A stretch of 64,000 bases of DNA from positions 7,589,790-7,653,789 of the forward strand of contig NC_072452.1 in assembly GCF_027596085.1 (NCBI RefSeq). Reading direction: 5' to 3'. Below the pieces are notes generated by a model. The model was not told the DNA's origin and made no database searches. It worked only from the letters and a program-made list of their open reading frames with translations. A program made the position numbers and the translations under genes. The first letter of the stretch is position 1. The number at the start of each line of letters is the position of its first letter. This document shows positions 50,601 through 63,944 of this stretch, one piece after another. This DNA is from Anoplopoma fimbria (lineage: Eukaryota > Chordata > Actinopteri > Perciformes > Anoplopomatidae).

Positions 50601-52499
50601 TTTAAAAAGGGGGTTATTGAATGTTATATTATTGCTATTTAGCAGAATTCTCAATACCAATATTCTTGCAAATATACAATGTCTGTAACTCATATCGTCA
50701 AACATGTACTGGGCCTGTTAGCTATTAAGAAAAACAACAATAATCCTTATAATAATAAAATTGATAAAAAGATTATTTTCTGTGTTTCTTATCTCTCTCT
50801 CTAATCAACCTGTAAGCCCTTTTTTGTAGTATTAAAGGGTTTACGGGTATTACTGTAGAAGTCTTTCTTTTCTCTTTGGCTAAATATCTTATCTCAGTCA
50901 TCACTCTCATGACCATCAGATAAACGGCTTCATCCCTCGAAAAAGGAGATTATTCCTTCACTCTTCTTTGCCGGGATTAAAGACAAAGTGGTTTGCAGCA
51001 GACGATGCTGTCAAGATTAAAACGATTCATCTTGACATCCGGAAACTAAATATGTGCATTTATGCTCCAACAAGTAAACAAAGCGTTAGCACACATACTA
51101 TCACTTCAAACACTGACACATTCATTTATCTTAATGGGCATGTCAGGGAATCAAGGTACGGTTGTTGGGGAAACAAAGAAGAAAAAAAGAAAAAGAAAAC
51201 GGGAAACGGTGAAGTCACTGTGTGATCAGATTGGAATGTGGATGTTAATTTATTTAGCGTTTCATGAAACGGCGCTGTTACATCTTCTTTTCAACCCGTG
51301 TGTTGCCTCCCGAAGTGCTCCTCACTGTACATAGTGAGTGAGTGGCAGTAGCAGAGATATGTTCAACATTACCTCCACTGTGTGACTGACATGTCGTGAC
51401 AGGATGACGGGGCACTCTGACATTCAGCCTCGTAGGGCTTGGTGTTGATTAATCGTCAATCCATTTCCTACACACACACACACACATGTGCGCGTACATA
51501 TCATATATGCATGTGGCGTGTCATTAACGCCCGCCATTAGCGGGGCAACAGCGACGGCAACAGATATGCCCAAATATGAGAGTCATGGTCAAACACTTCC
51601 CACATCTCCCAGATGACATCCGTTCTTTTGGAGCCACGGGAGGGCCCTTGCGCGTCCTAATGAGGAGGCCCAAAATAGGTGTGACAAATGTCATCTGTCC
51701 GCTGGGCGAGTTCTACTCCTGCCCCAGAGGACAGACGCCTGGGCTTGGACAGGACACGACAGGACGTGACACGACACTGTGCACTCTGGAGGAGGTCTTG
51801 TCACTGAGAGGTGTAGCGCTAAGCAGAGAAACACCTCTCATGGACGAGTAGGAGGCTCGCCAAGCTGACCAGCCTGGGAGACGTGACTCGCTGTTGCCTC
51901 GAACTCGAGGGTAAAGCACTTACATCTAATAAGGAGTCACTTTTGGAATTAAAGTATTGTGAGGAATGCTGAAAAACCCCAGTCTTTGAATGGATGGAGA
52001 AAGTGTACTGTTGCCAATTGAAAGTGCAGTGTTGCACTGTTGAGCTACAGCATATATGGATCTTTTGCAGTGTATAATAAGAAATTATTATACGTTATGT
52101 TATATATGAATCTGTGCTTTAGTATAAGTTGATGTTGAACATTCTGAATAACACATTTCTATGTTATTTAATACAACTGGAAATGAGATATATGAGATTT
52201 ATTCTGGGATTCAGAGAGTTCTCTATCTCTGGTTGGACATTATCAAAGCATGAAAAGGGTTTTCTTTTGTGCTCCCTTTTCATGTAGTTGGCAATGGAAT
52301 TCTTGAATATAAGGCTCCCTTCAACAATGCTAAATATTTAGGCCTATATTAAAAAAGGAAAACCACACAAGTAAAAGCAGTATGAATTCTCAAACATAAA
52401 ATGGTGCAAGTTCAAATAAAGGTAAATGTAGATCAATATCAGTATCAGTAAGTATAGTAGGAAATGTAAAGTGACAGTATAATGGTAGAGTTTCATAGT

Positions 52500-52570
52500 G
52501 AGGTCAAAAGTCGTATGGCCTGTTTTGTGAAGCTGTCCCTGAGCCTGGTGGTGAGAGACCGGATGCTGAA
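52500..52570. repeat. Possible interspersed repeat fragment
   Basis: GAAGCTGTCCCTGAGCCTGG followed by TGGTGAGAGACCGGATGCTG resembles a short conserved piece found in many fish interspersed repeats. Only about 70 bp is recognisable. Confidence 0.4.
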
Positions 52571-53621
52571 AATATTAGAAAGTATTTAAACACCATAGCA
52601 TCTGACCACTTTAAAAGATAAAACAGAAAACATTTAAGTGAACTTGTTTGTTCTTTGGGTCTATGAACTAAGTTTAAAATTCTAAATCGTGAACTACTTC
52701 ATTAGAATCTATGTGAACTGAACTTTTGAGGAGTTCTTTGTGAAGTGTGAACTCGATGAGTTGGTCACATAATATGTACTTATGCTTATAAGGGGTTATC
52801 TAACGGCAGGTCTGCCTGGGAGTGACTACTGGCTGAGGCGATACCAAGGTTCAAATCTAGCTAGCTAGCACAGTACGTAGAACAAATATTTAAACCACAC
52901 TGGCAGACAAAACAAGAGAAAAGTTTTAAAAATGAATATGTGACCGAATCACGGAGTAACGGTTCGATGTTGAGGGGCACATTTGGGCCTAGGTATGAGC
53001 ATAAATCATTTCTATATCAAGTTGTCTTGTTATATGACCTATCAGCGGAGGAAAAGCCACTCTGTGTTGTGGTACTCTTTGTTATTTATGTATATCATTA
53101 CACCGCACCGCCTACATATCTATGGAATTCTTCCACCTTCTCACGTCCACCATTTCTCCCCGGGTTCTATTGCATCATTCTTCATGTGTGTTCATCTGCA
53201 TGGTAATCTTATTGTGATTGAAGTTTATTTACACAAGGCGGCAGCTGGAAACGCAAATAATTTGCATCGCTATCATTTTTTGTCACTAAAGCAAGGACAT
53301 AGCCGGCATCTTAACACACACGTGTGTAAGCAATGTGTTTTACATCCACTCACGCAAACACGTACACAAACACATTTAAATAAAGTGGCTGGGGAACATG
53401 TTTAATTACAGCCTCGGAAGCAAGTGACTGGGCTGAGAAAGGAGAAAAAAAACCAACAACACTTGATAACACTGACATTTACAATCTGCCTCATTTATCA
53501 AAAGCTGCCAAAGCCGAGTCAAAGAGGGTCATTACATTGTAAACATAGATTAACTCAACCCTCACAAAACCCACACAACGATATCTGATGAATGATTTTT
53601 ATGCTAAGAAAACTGCAGATG

Positions 53622-53860
53622 TCAGCGTGCATTTCCCTGGATTCTGTCAATTAATTGTCTTGTTTGTAACCCGATATTTACTCGCGTGCGGCTCACGCAT
53701 GTGTACGATTGAAGGCCGGTGTTGGTGCTAAATAGCTGGCACCTTCAGCATGCATTTCCCCGGCCTCCTCCTATTATTTGTCTAATTTGTTACCCAGTCT
53801 TTACACGCGTGTGCATGCACCTGTGCCAGCGTTGGTTGTTAATAGCTAGCGCTTTCATCG
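53622..53860. repeat. Diverged two-unit tandem duplication (~123 bp unit)
   Basis: Units 53622-53744 and 53745-53860 share TCAGCxTGCATTTCCC, TAATTGTCTTGTTTGTAACCC-like blocks, a TTTAC-CGCGTG block, GTTGGT and AATAGCTxGC in the same order. They have diverged clearly. Confidence 0.65.
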
Positions 53861-56800
53861 AACGTACAGGATCTGACAAACGACGCTGAGGTGCACTCCG
53901 GTCTGAAAGACTTGTACTTACTGCCAGTCATTCTACTTAGTCCCAAAAACAACTATTAGTCACTCTCCTGCTTCACAAGCAAAAGCTTTTTATTTATTTT
54001 TTTCAGGCTCCACCGAGATGCATGGAAAAGAGCCAATGTCGGTCTGTAAACTGTGATCTTTCTGACACGTACAGTAGCCTGAGTGTGTGTCTACGAGTGC
54101 CAAATGCTGGACCAGATGTTACTTGGAGTTAAAGTCTCCCTTTAAAGACCTTCCTTGCATGTGTAGGGGCCACACACACAAACCCCGCAAGAGCAGTTTC
54201 CTGTCTATAAAAGAGCGATTACGGCGGTTGGGGTGAGAGGGAGCGCGCTGAGGATTGGAGGAGTCGGCCCCAGGATATTCTTCAGCGACTCCTCCGCTCC
54301 GCTGCTGCAGCTACGGGATGCTTTTGAGTGTCAGCAGCTGGCAGAGGCGCAGAATGCCAGGGAGAAGACAAAGATAAAGAGGGATCCGAGGAAGAGGGGA
54401 GGGATTGCATTTAATCTCGCCATTTATTTTTAATTGCACGCAGCTGCTTTGTTCTCACTTTGATCATCAGCAGTCCAGGTTGACTGTGACCCAACGGAGG
54501 GCATGCATTCCTGCACAGAAGCATACAAACGAACATGATGTATTTTCTTTATTTTGGTGGGGATATTTTTCTTTTCTTTACCCCTCCCAACTTTAAATGT
54601 CCAAATCCCAGTGCACTGCAGTCCTTGTCACTGTCTGCGGAGGGCTGCAGACAAACGTTTGCTACTTCTGTGACACATGGTGCCACCAGCCGCTGCAAGC
54701 AATAAGCTTCACCAGGAGGCGTTACACGTGGTAGTTGCACACTGTTTCCCCCTAATTCGACATATTCACCATTGTGCAGGAGCCCTGACTGAGCAGAGGA
54801 AGTGGCTACTGAAGCAACAAGGACAAACACTCGCACTGGTTTCCCACCTGCAACCACAGACGGTTGTGCTCATTGGACTACCACGACCATGAATCAAACC
54901 CTGAGTGTCTGCAACGGTGGAAGAGAACTTTACTCCTGTACCAACGCAGTTTGATTTCATGAAATTAAGTGTGAAAAGGAAGTTTGCAGTGAACACACCC
55001 CATCTTGCTAAGAAGTGATCTACAGTGTTGAAAGACTTGAGAATGACACATTTATATCCTTGTAATATAAACATGGCGGGTACCTCTCATCCCCGCCATG
55101 GAGGATTCTGCAAATACGTCACACAGGAAGCTGCTCTCTCTAGAGGGTCAGTGTTAATGCCTGAATCTTGCTGAAGAGGGCACACACATTATGAGAGGCT
55201 GCTGCTGCTGTCCTTGCAGATACTTGGAAGTGTTCTCTACTCAAAGAAGAAAATGCCAATTGTTGTTAGTTGTTAAAATGACCGTACAAGTCAGTGGCGC
55301 CATAAAGTGTAGTTGCAGCTCGCCAATAGATGGATGACATGATGGTGGTAGGCTAACGTTAGCTTGTCATTCTCCGGAGCGGCGGGGTGTACTGTAGCTG
55401 GCTGTAATTCTGTAATTCTGCATGATCGAATTAGCAAGCTAGCTAACTAACCAGCTGTCTGCTAGTTAGCTGGCTTGCTTGTCAATTCCACAATGTTTTA
55501 ATGATACACCGGTTACAGAAAATAAGCCATACAAAGTTGCTGATATTAATGTGCAATACTTAATTCTGACAAAAGTAGGTGAATGAAGCATTACGTTGTC
55601 ACATTTAAGCATTTACTCTGGCTCTCTATGCTAAGTAACGTAAATGCTACCCTGCATGTTTTAGTTACTGCAAAACCAGACTTCACTTACTCTGTGACTA
55701 GAAAAGTCTGTTAAGTTTATACAGAAGTTAGTCCGTTACAACGACCTCAATGGCGACAGTACGCATAAAAATGGCCGCCACTCTGACAGTCACACTGTTC
55801 ATTTGAATGGGAATGTTGGTTCTGTTCCTATTTAATTTCTATGGATGCCTCTCTGGCACACAGCATGCTACCGACCACCCAGTAGTGCATTTTCCTTGCC
55901 ATTCGGTCTTGAATAGAGGCAGTGGAGGCAATCATGCCAGGATACGAGTGGCAGACTTTGGCAGACTTCTTGGACGCAGCAATCATTGGCTACTGCAGTC
56001 ATTTGTCACTTCAAAGTCAACGGAGAAAAGGGAACGCTGAATGCGTTAACATGGCCGTTACACCGCCTGTAAACTTGATTATATTATTACTCATTTCAGT
56101 GCAATTGTGAAGGTAAAAGGTCAAGCCTATAGAGCTCCTATAGCGGGTAGAGCCCTGTGTGAAATCCAAACACAAAGCCACACACAGTGTGCTCATTCTT
56201 AGAGTCATAGAGAGGCCTCAACTTAAGAAATGTGTGATATGATCACTAAAGCAAAAATACAGGAACAGCAAGGGAGGAGAAACAAGACTGAGGTAGAGAA
56301 AGAAGGAACGAAAGGTGTGACAGAAGAGCACAAGAGGACATAAAAGAAAGTGAGAGAGTTAGCGACAGAATGAGTAAGGCCAGTAGATGATGTTAAGTGT
56401 TGTCCAGGCAGCGAGGCAGACAGGTGGGTGGTGGATTTTTCTCTGTGGTTTCCATCCTCGGGGGCAAAGCAGCTGAGCAGAATGTAGAGGGGCTAATTTA
56501 GATCCTTCTAGAAAGGAAAGGCCAAAGCTTCTAGACACCGCAGTGGCTCTGGTGATGCCTGCTGTCTAGAGGTGGACCTGCAGGGAATGACACACCCCTG
56601 GGATGTATGGGTGGAAGGATCAGAGATGGAAAGGTGAAAGGGGTTGCAGACAGGAGAGAAGAGGTGTAGTGTGCTCTTGTGCACTGTATAGTTGTGATTG
56701 TAAGTCATTGGATTTTCTGTTTATCAGCGATTCCTGCATATTCAACCCAATGAACCACCCAAAGAATATGACATGGAACTGAGACTTTTATTTGTGACAT

Positions 56801-59713
56801 AAAGCAAACATGCATGCAAAGCGTTTACCCTGATATTTCTGGTTATATGTGAGGGAGGTTTGTACCCATTGTTGGGATCAGCGATGCTTTCAAATATGTT
56901 GCTTTGTGGTGTTAAATAGTGAACACTTGTAATGAGCTTTCCACGCTGCTGCATGTGATGGTGAGGAGAGAAATGTGTTATTTGGCTGTGCTTATCCAAG
57001 CAGACAAGGTAATAAGGGTGTAATGGGGAAACAGTGGAGTTGAGATCCAATGAAAGCGGGGGGTCTGTTGGAAAACACAGGCAAACCTGCTTTATCAAAA
57101 TCTGCAAGGAGCTGTTTGAGACAGCTAGTGTTCAAATACAGAGAATAAAGTGGAAAGATAAAGGATTGACTCGAAATGTGCCTGTTATGTTCAGAAAGGT
57201 GAAATACAGCCTGGTTGTATAATTTGAAATAGGGATTCTAGCATTTATACCACAATATATTGTGCAATAAAACAGCATTTTCTTATCAACACTACTCAGT
57301 GGATGATCAAACCAAATTGCAAATTAAGCTTCACTTCATTCATTCAGCCTGACATTTTATTAATTGTTGGGAGGCAGGAGTCATTTTGTTTAATCAGCAG
57401 CGAGCGATTTAGTCGTTCTGATGACATCATGTTAAGTTGGCGTGGAAGCTGAGGTAGCGTGTGCAAGGTGCAGTTACCTTCAGTTTTTTCTTAGTACTTG
57501 TTAACCAGAGGGGTTAGAAGAAGATATATGTTTCTATAACGTAACGTAAAAACCTGTGGAGTTAGCATTAGCAGAGTACATTAGCACATCATTCACTAGC
57601 TTTAGCACTTTGCTACTCCAGCTACTGGAGGTATACTGAATGTACAAAGCTGCTTTTCACTTTTTATTGTTACAGTGACTGAAGATCTACCAGGTTTTAC
57701 AGAACCAGTGTTTTTTCTGTCTCGATCCCCAGGTGATGTGGTGGTTAACGTTTACACTGTGATCTGTAGGCTTAGAATAAGTTTGACATCCGGGACATGT
57801 CTTTCAAATGCATAGTGTAAACCCTTCAGTCTGCTTCTCTCTGAAATAGGTTTTAGGTTGATTCAAAAAATTAGTTAATATTCCTTCAGGGAGCGCAGTT
57901 AGTGACAGTGTGGGCTCCATGATAGCTCTTAAAGCTTGATGGAGTCGAGCAGCAGGGGACGGGACCTAGCCAAGGGTCAATTGTTTCTTTAACTGGGGGT
58001 AACAGCTGTCATTGGGCACAACTCCAGACTTATGTGATTTACAGGACAAATCTTAGGTGTGGGCTCAGTTGACCAATTACCCAACCAATTAACTAACCTT
58101 TCACTGGTGAATCACTCTTGAGTACTTTAACCCTGCACTGTATTAAAAATCAGAGGTAGATTTAGTCTGTAGTTTATCTTAATGCAGATGTAACAGTGAG
58201 AATAATACTAAACCACAGAAGACATATAATTCTATTTTTCTAAATTTGGATATAAGTGCAAACTTGGACCACAATTTGGCCAAGAAAGTCAAAATTGTTA
58301 GAGCAAGACAAATATGTTGGATGGAAGAGAATACATTATCTGCATGTAGACTGTTGAGGGGGGCCTAAAGAAAGTTCATTAACATCAGCTCCTAATGGAC
58401 TGGGAGGTAAGTCCAAAGAAAAATGTTTCTTGCCCGGGAGGCACAGAGCAGCAAAACACAAATATACAGCATCCCAAAAAGACTCCAAACACACTCCAAA
58501 TACGGTTCCAAAGGGAGATGATGTTCCTTTTTTAAGTTGAATTTACGCTTCAGGAAACACTGAAATTCCAGTGAAGCTTTTCATGCATAATGACGTGCAA
58601 GTAAGTTATTACCGGCAATGATATCTTTGGAGTAAGACTACAGAATACTACAGTACGCTGCAGCAGAACTACCGTGCACATCTAGAAATATAGTGAGAAA
58701 AGCAATTATTTCTCTCAGATTTTTACATCATAGCAAAAGCAGAAATATAACTATTATAAACCTGTTTGTACGCTGGAAAAGATGGTTTTGATAATGAAAG
58801 GAAAATGTTCTTAGAGTGCAAAAATCACATCCCAGGATCTGTGACTTGGCTCAGGACATAGCCTGAGGACATCTGCTATACTCCTAATAATTTGCACGGC
58901 ATAACTCAATTCAAATGATCTTTCAGAATTACCAAATCAGCCCCCAAAAAATTTACTTGCAAAAATCCTACATCGTGGCTGCATTTGCAAATGCACATGT
59001 GCAGGATAATGAAGCCTGATCACCAAAATCAGTGAAAATCATCAAGTTTAAATGTCTCTGGAAGATGAACTTTCCTGCAGGTGAGTCAATAAGCCACTAA
59101 ATCAGCAACAGCCTGTTTGAGTTTATCTGCGTGTTTGAGCGCACAATGCTCACTGGGTGTTTAAGTCCCACCTGTGCATGACTCGCCCCTCTTTTCGTCT
59201 CACACATAAGTCTAATGACAGCCGTAAGGGCGAGTCAATATGCATTAACACGCAGCGGACCTGTGAATTGTTTTTGCTACACATTACCGCTAAAGTAATA
59301 TTGCGTTCTGAGAATAGCTTGGGATGACCTCAAAACTTCTCAACGAATACAGAAACGCAAACCGAACAACATCATTATAATTTAATCAAAGTTAATCATA
59401 TTTTCTATTCGGCCGCATCAGCCCTTGAATTAATAATATGGCAGGTCAGCTCAGATATCAAACTTCCCCTTCAAACAGTTTGCTGGATATTCAGTAAAGC
59501 ACAAGGACATTATCAGAACTCAGTCTCCTCTAGGTCCAATTTTGTAGTTACGGATGAAGACAAGAAAGTGTCTACTCTGACCATCTTGCCTGTAAACTAC
59601 AAGCTGCTCAAAAGGGAGAACACATTGTTTCAATCCCTCACTCTCACAAGTACAAGTTACAAAAATATCTGGTTGAAAGAAGAAGAAAACTCTATTCATC
59701 TGCTGCTTCTCTC

Positions 59714-59750
59714 CCTCCTCCTCCTCCTCCTCCTCCTCCTCCTCCTCCTC
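59714..59750. repeat. (CTC)n trinucleotide repeat
   Basis: About 12 CTC units. Confidence 0.95.
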
Positions 59751-60850
59751 ATCCCGTGGTGTCACAGTCCATATGGTGCTGCAACACTGTTGGTCTCCTG
59801 TGACCACACTTCCCACGATGCATCTGTGGCTCTGGGCTTTCGAAGAGAGATGATAGGCTGGGAGGACTGTGGTATCGACCAGCTATCGCCTTGTGTGAGG
59901 TCAGCTCGGTGCAGCAGTGGAGTGTGTCCGCACGGCACACACCGCTGACTTCCAGTCTTCCGTGCGTCCCGCCAATCAATCCTCCATTTTCTACCGCTTG
60001 AACAAGATGCGCTCTTCTGTGTGCCTTGAAACATTTTCTTCTTTAAAGTAATGTCGGATTGATCAAATTCTATTACAATTTGAAACCACGCACACGGTCA
60101 GACCTGAGACCTTCACAATGGGTCTACCTTGATAAACTACAATAATGAAGATGTTCTATTTGTGAAAATACCATCAAGGACTCTCCATTTATTTCTTGTT
60201 GAGGGCGATTTTTACTGTTATTTTTCTCTCTTCTGCATTAGTGTGTTGAGCTCTCCTCCCCTCCTGTCTGTGTCCATGCAGAGAAAACAGAGCTTAGCAC
60301 AGATCAATCCCATTGAGTCTGACTTCTCTCACTAGCCGGGGATCAATACAGCCTGTTTCATGTCCCTGTGCAATATACACACGTGTGCACACACAAACAC
60401 TCACACATACAGGGTTTAAAGACATGCCTATGAGAGCGGGCCCACCCCTTTGGAGATGACCTATCGGCCTATCGGCTAACTCGCTCCCCAGGGGGTACAG
60501 AAGTTCATTATGACAGGCTTCCCGGTGCTAAAGGTCTGCTTTGGTCCTGTGCTGCAGAGCGCAGCATTTACTCCATCTGACTACGTTACCAGCTCGCCAC
60601 CGAGGCATTGCAAGAAACACACAGTGGCTGGAAGTAGTGTGCAGCAGGAAAACCTCTACGTGTACTGTTGCATGTGTAATGGTAGATGTTTAAGAATCAC
60701 ATAACAGGACAGGGAGGAATCTAAAAGTGTGGAGCTATGCTGGGCTAAATCATAGAGGCTGGACAGGACATGATTTTAACCCCTTGATCCATATGATATC
60801 TCATAAACACATCTCTTCTATGCTTCATGATAATATCCCAAACAAATTTG

Positions 60851-61220
60851 GGCAAATTCACTTTCTGGGAAATATGTTTATTTACTTTCTTGCCCAGAGG
60901 GAGATAAAAAGTTTGATATCATTCTAATATTATTAACGATAGCAACCTGCTAGCCTAGCTTAGCACCAATATGGGAGGTAGGGGGACACAGCTAGCCTGG
61001 CTCAGTCCAAGGTTAAAAGAAAGGCCTCCGGTTGCTTCTATTGCACTTTAATTGATCTTTCATTTTTAAAGATTGTTAATTTTTCCCTCTTAAATTTAGC
61101 ATACAAGATAAAATATGCAATGGAGCTTTAGAGGTGCTGGTAGGCATGTGTCCCCCTCATCTCCTGTCTTGGCAAGAGATGGATATAAAAATACTTCCCA
61201 AAATGAGGAACTATTCCTCT
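60851..61220. repeat. Teleost interspersed repeat (CTAGCCTGGCTC family), copy 1
   Basis: It reads CTTGCCCAGAGGGAGAT, GCCTAGCTTAGCACC, CAGCTAGCCTGGCTCAGTCC and AGAGGTGCTGGTAGGC in order, ending near AATGAGGAACTATTCCT. It is a known kind of fish repeat with no coding capacity, and abuts the tenm2 first exon region. Confidence 0.6.
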
Positions 61221-61334
61221 AAAGTCATCAAATGGACTTGATTGTCCATGTACAGTATTGTCTCCTGTCCAGCACATTATGAATCAAGCCCCAAAAACTA
61301 CAGTGTAATAAAGCACTTTGCTTCAAAAACTCAC

Positions 61335-61560
61335 CCTGCCTGGCGTACTCGTCAGCCTCGTGGTGAACCAGGTCTGTCACACAGCCGCCGTAGTGCAGCC
61401 TCTTCTCGTGGTCGAAGGCCTTGAGCGTCTCGCTGGAGCTGTAGGACTTCTGGGTGGGCACGCGGCACTCCTCCGCGTCCAGGGTGGAGGTGTTGTACTG
61501 GCAGTCTTTGGAGGTGCGACCCCTGGTGAGGGAGCGGTGCCTGCGATCCTTCAAATCCAT
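61335..61560 (-). CDS. tenm2: Teneurin-2-like, first coding exon (N-terminus of intracellular domain)
   Basis: Teneurins are large type II single-pass synaptic adhesion proteins; this exon supplies the start of the cytoplasmic domain. The ATG is at 61560-61558 and the product begins [15 protein letters not shown]. It continues with [20 protein letters not shown] and ends [10 protein letters not shown] plus one base. The start [15 protein letters not shown] and the block [15 protein letters not shown] match vertebrate teneurin-2 better than teneurin-1, -3 or -4. The exon ends at CAG-G followed by GTGAGT, so the donor is at 61334 and the splice phase is 1. The 226 coding bases give 75 codons plus one base. 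A stop lies in frame 39 codons upstream (61680-61678), which supports this ATG. Joined to exon 2, the junction reads [12 protein letters not shown], as expected for the family. The exon is partial only in that the rest of the gene lies elsewhere. Paralog assignment (2a or 2b) cannot be made here. Confidence 0.95.
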
Positions 61561-61716
61561 GTTGATGTTGGGTGGGCTTGGGGGACCGGGAGAAGGAGAT
61601 GTGTGGAGGAAGAGGAGGAGGAGGAGGAGGAGAAGGTGGTGGTGGGGTGGGGAGGAGGGGGAAGATGGAGGGGCCTCCTAGCGGGCCGCCGTAATGTCAA
61701 TCTCCACTTCAGTCAC
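61561..61716 (-). other. tenm2: 5'UTR part of the tenm2 first coding exon
   Basis: Upstream of the ATG the exon extends to a good splice acceptor: the minus strand reads CTGTTTTCCAG and then GTGACTG at 61716. The leader is therefore spliced and the promoter lies farther right, at least in part beyond this exon. The leader contains a TCC-repeat tract (the + strand is a GGA repeat at about 61607-61641) and an in-frame TAG. The exact 5' boundary rests on the splice consensus alone. Confidence 0.6.
61607..61641. repeat. (GGA)n trinucleotide repeat in the tenm2 5'UTR
   Basis: GGA repeat on the + strand, so a TCC tract in the transcript leader. Confidence 0.93.
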
Positions 61717-63335
61717 CTGGAAAACAGCGATAGAGAGAGAGAGGGAGAATGGAGAGAGTGGAAAAGAGAGTGAAAGGTTGGTTTGAAATTAATGGATGCA
61801 CTGCTGTGACTCACTCTTGCTTCGCACTCCCCGGAGAATCTACAAGGAAAGTTAGGTAAGAGGGAGCGCGGCGAATGGACTTTTTTTTTTTTTTTTTCCT
61901 CGAGCAACCGAGGGAGAATATATACAACACATCGGAGTATTGATGCGGGATAAGTAAGGCTATTGTGGGGAGAAACAGAGCTGCCGGCGGCGGGGTCCAC
62001 AGAGATCGTCAACCATCGACCGGGCTGATGAAAAATGGTCGGGCCGGCATTTAAATCTATGACATGAAAACAGAGAGTGTCTCAAACGCCGTCCAGTCTT
62101 CTTAAACCGATGTCAGCGACGCATGAACGCAGACACAAGGAAGCAGGAGGTAAGCCGTGAGGAAAGGACGGGTCGGAATGATGGGAGGGGGAGACGGCTG
62201 GATGAAAGGTAGAAGGCGATAAAAGAAAAAAGGAAAAAAAAGAAAAGCAGTCGGATGCAACAGGAAGGATGGAAGAAGAGGAGAAATGACTTGAGGGCAT
62301 TGCTAGTCTCTCCCTCATTATCAGAGTGAGAATGAATCCCGCTCCCTTAGAGGCTGTAAGGGATAATCAAACACAGCCAGACACACAAACACACACACAC
62401 ACACACACACACAAACACGTTACAAACACCCAGAAACAAACTCAGATGCCCTGACTCAGCTTGTAGCATGACTTCAAACGCAGCTAAACACGTGCATCAT
62501 CACATCACCTTTTCTCTACGCTGGATCTGTCTGCCGCTACAGCTACTGCATCACGCAACCAGCCCACTTCTAATCCATTCAAATATGATACTTGTGGATG
62601 CAGATTATACATGATTATGATGCTAATACAGCATGATACTAGCGTGGCGGCCTTGAGCAACGCATTACATTAGCAGCTAAAGATCAAAGTACAACAATAC
62701 AACAACCAGCAGTAATTGACGGGAGCGCTTCCAGCAGCTGCCTGTATGGGGATATTTATGCTAATAAATAGGTCATCCATGTTTCTATTGCTTCGGGGCC
62801 CAGGAAAGTCTGGTCCACCCACTGCAGTGCAGCCGTAGCATCGCATTTCCATCAAAAAAAAAATTAAAAAAAAAATCTCTCAGTCTGGACTCAGCATGCA
62901 TTGATACCAGAGCGGGCATTTTCTAAAGAACATCGGATTCAGAGTATGTGATGTAACTAATTGCATGCTGGGATGGAGGAAGAATGAGTAGGGAGAAAAA
63001 AAAAGGGGCGAGGAGGAAACAAAACGCGAGTCAATCTATTCAATGAGGGCTCATTTTAAAATGCTTAGAAGGTAGTATCGAAAAGTGCCCTGCTATGTCC
63101 ATTGATTAACAGTAGGTATTAAGTCTCATAAAGAGCTCATTATGGGCTGACATCCATCACATGGGCTATTAGGAGTTCAACCTTAATGTGTTTGTACCTT
63201 GAATGGAGGATGTGGAAAAAGAGAGGGGGCTACTGGCTCGGCAGATTCGGGGACATTCTGACTGGCGTTATGCAAGTGATGGGGCTTTGGGAGTGAGCAG
63301 AGTGCACATTATGGTGGTTCTGATTATCATTATGA

Positions 63336-63538
63336 TTACTATGTTTTTTTCAAAAAGTTACATGAGAAGTTTGATACCGCACTTTGTCGGTGCATTAGCC
63401 TAGCTTAGCAGAAACAGGAAGCAAAGGGGAAAGCCTGGCTCTTTCCTGAGTTAGAGATTTTTACAGGAGCGGCTAACTCGGAGCAGACGTCAGGTCAGTA
63501 TTCTTCTCCTAGTCTTTATGCTAAGCTAGGCTAATAGT
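63336..63538. repeat. Teleost interspersed repeat (CTAGCCTGGCTC family), copy 2
   Basis: It shares the AGTTTGATACCGC, TTAGCCTAGCTTAGCA and AGCCTGGCTCTTTCC blocks with the copy at 60.85 kb, and ends in an inverted copy of the TTAGCCTAGCTTAGCA block. Confidence 0.55.
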
Positions 63539-63894
63539 CTCATGGATTTAATGCACTGAAATGAGAGTGGTATTGATCAGCAGTGGTGGAGCAGTGTCAA
63601 ACTCTGCAAGTCAGTGTATATGGTGTAGTATAGTGGTATCGTGATACACATTGCGGTGAAGCGCTGTCGCATCTTTAGACTTCAGAGGGTTAACAGGTGT
63701 GGTTGTGGCCTTCATAGTAGAAGGACTTGAGAAGTAGTTTGCAGGTGTAGTTTATAGTTGAGTTGCAGGAGAAAGGACACCGAATGAGAGAGAGATGGAT
63801 TAAGAGGAGAAAGCCGAGGGGTCAATCACCAGATCTGGAACGCATATCAATCACATTCCACCCACTCGGGTGTTTTCCTCAAGGTCGCAGAAGC

Positions 63895-63899
<5 letters not shown>

Positions 63900-63942
<43 letters not shown>
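63900..63942. repeat. (CA)n microsatellite
   Basis: CA array of about 21 units near the right edge. Confidence 0.97.

Positions 63943-63944
<2 letters not shown>

Noticed and set aside
52983..53405. 140-codon frame on the + strand
   Set aside because: No recognisable family, no splice or promoter context, and composition typical of intron.
61228..61334. Extension of the exon 1 frame past the donor (ending near SIKST-like residues)
   Set aside because: It is intron read-through beyond GTGAGT. The teneurin homology stops exactly at the donor and resumes in exon 2.
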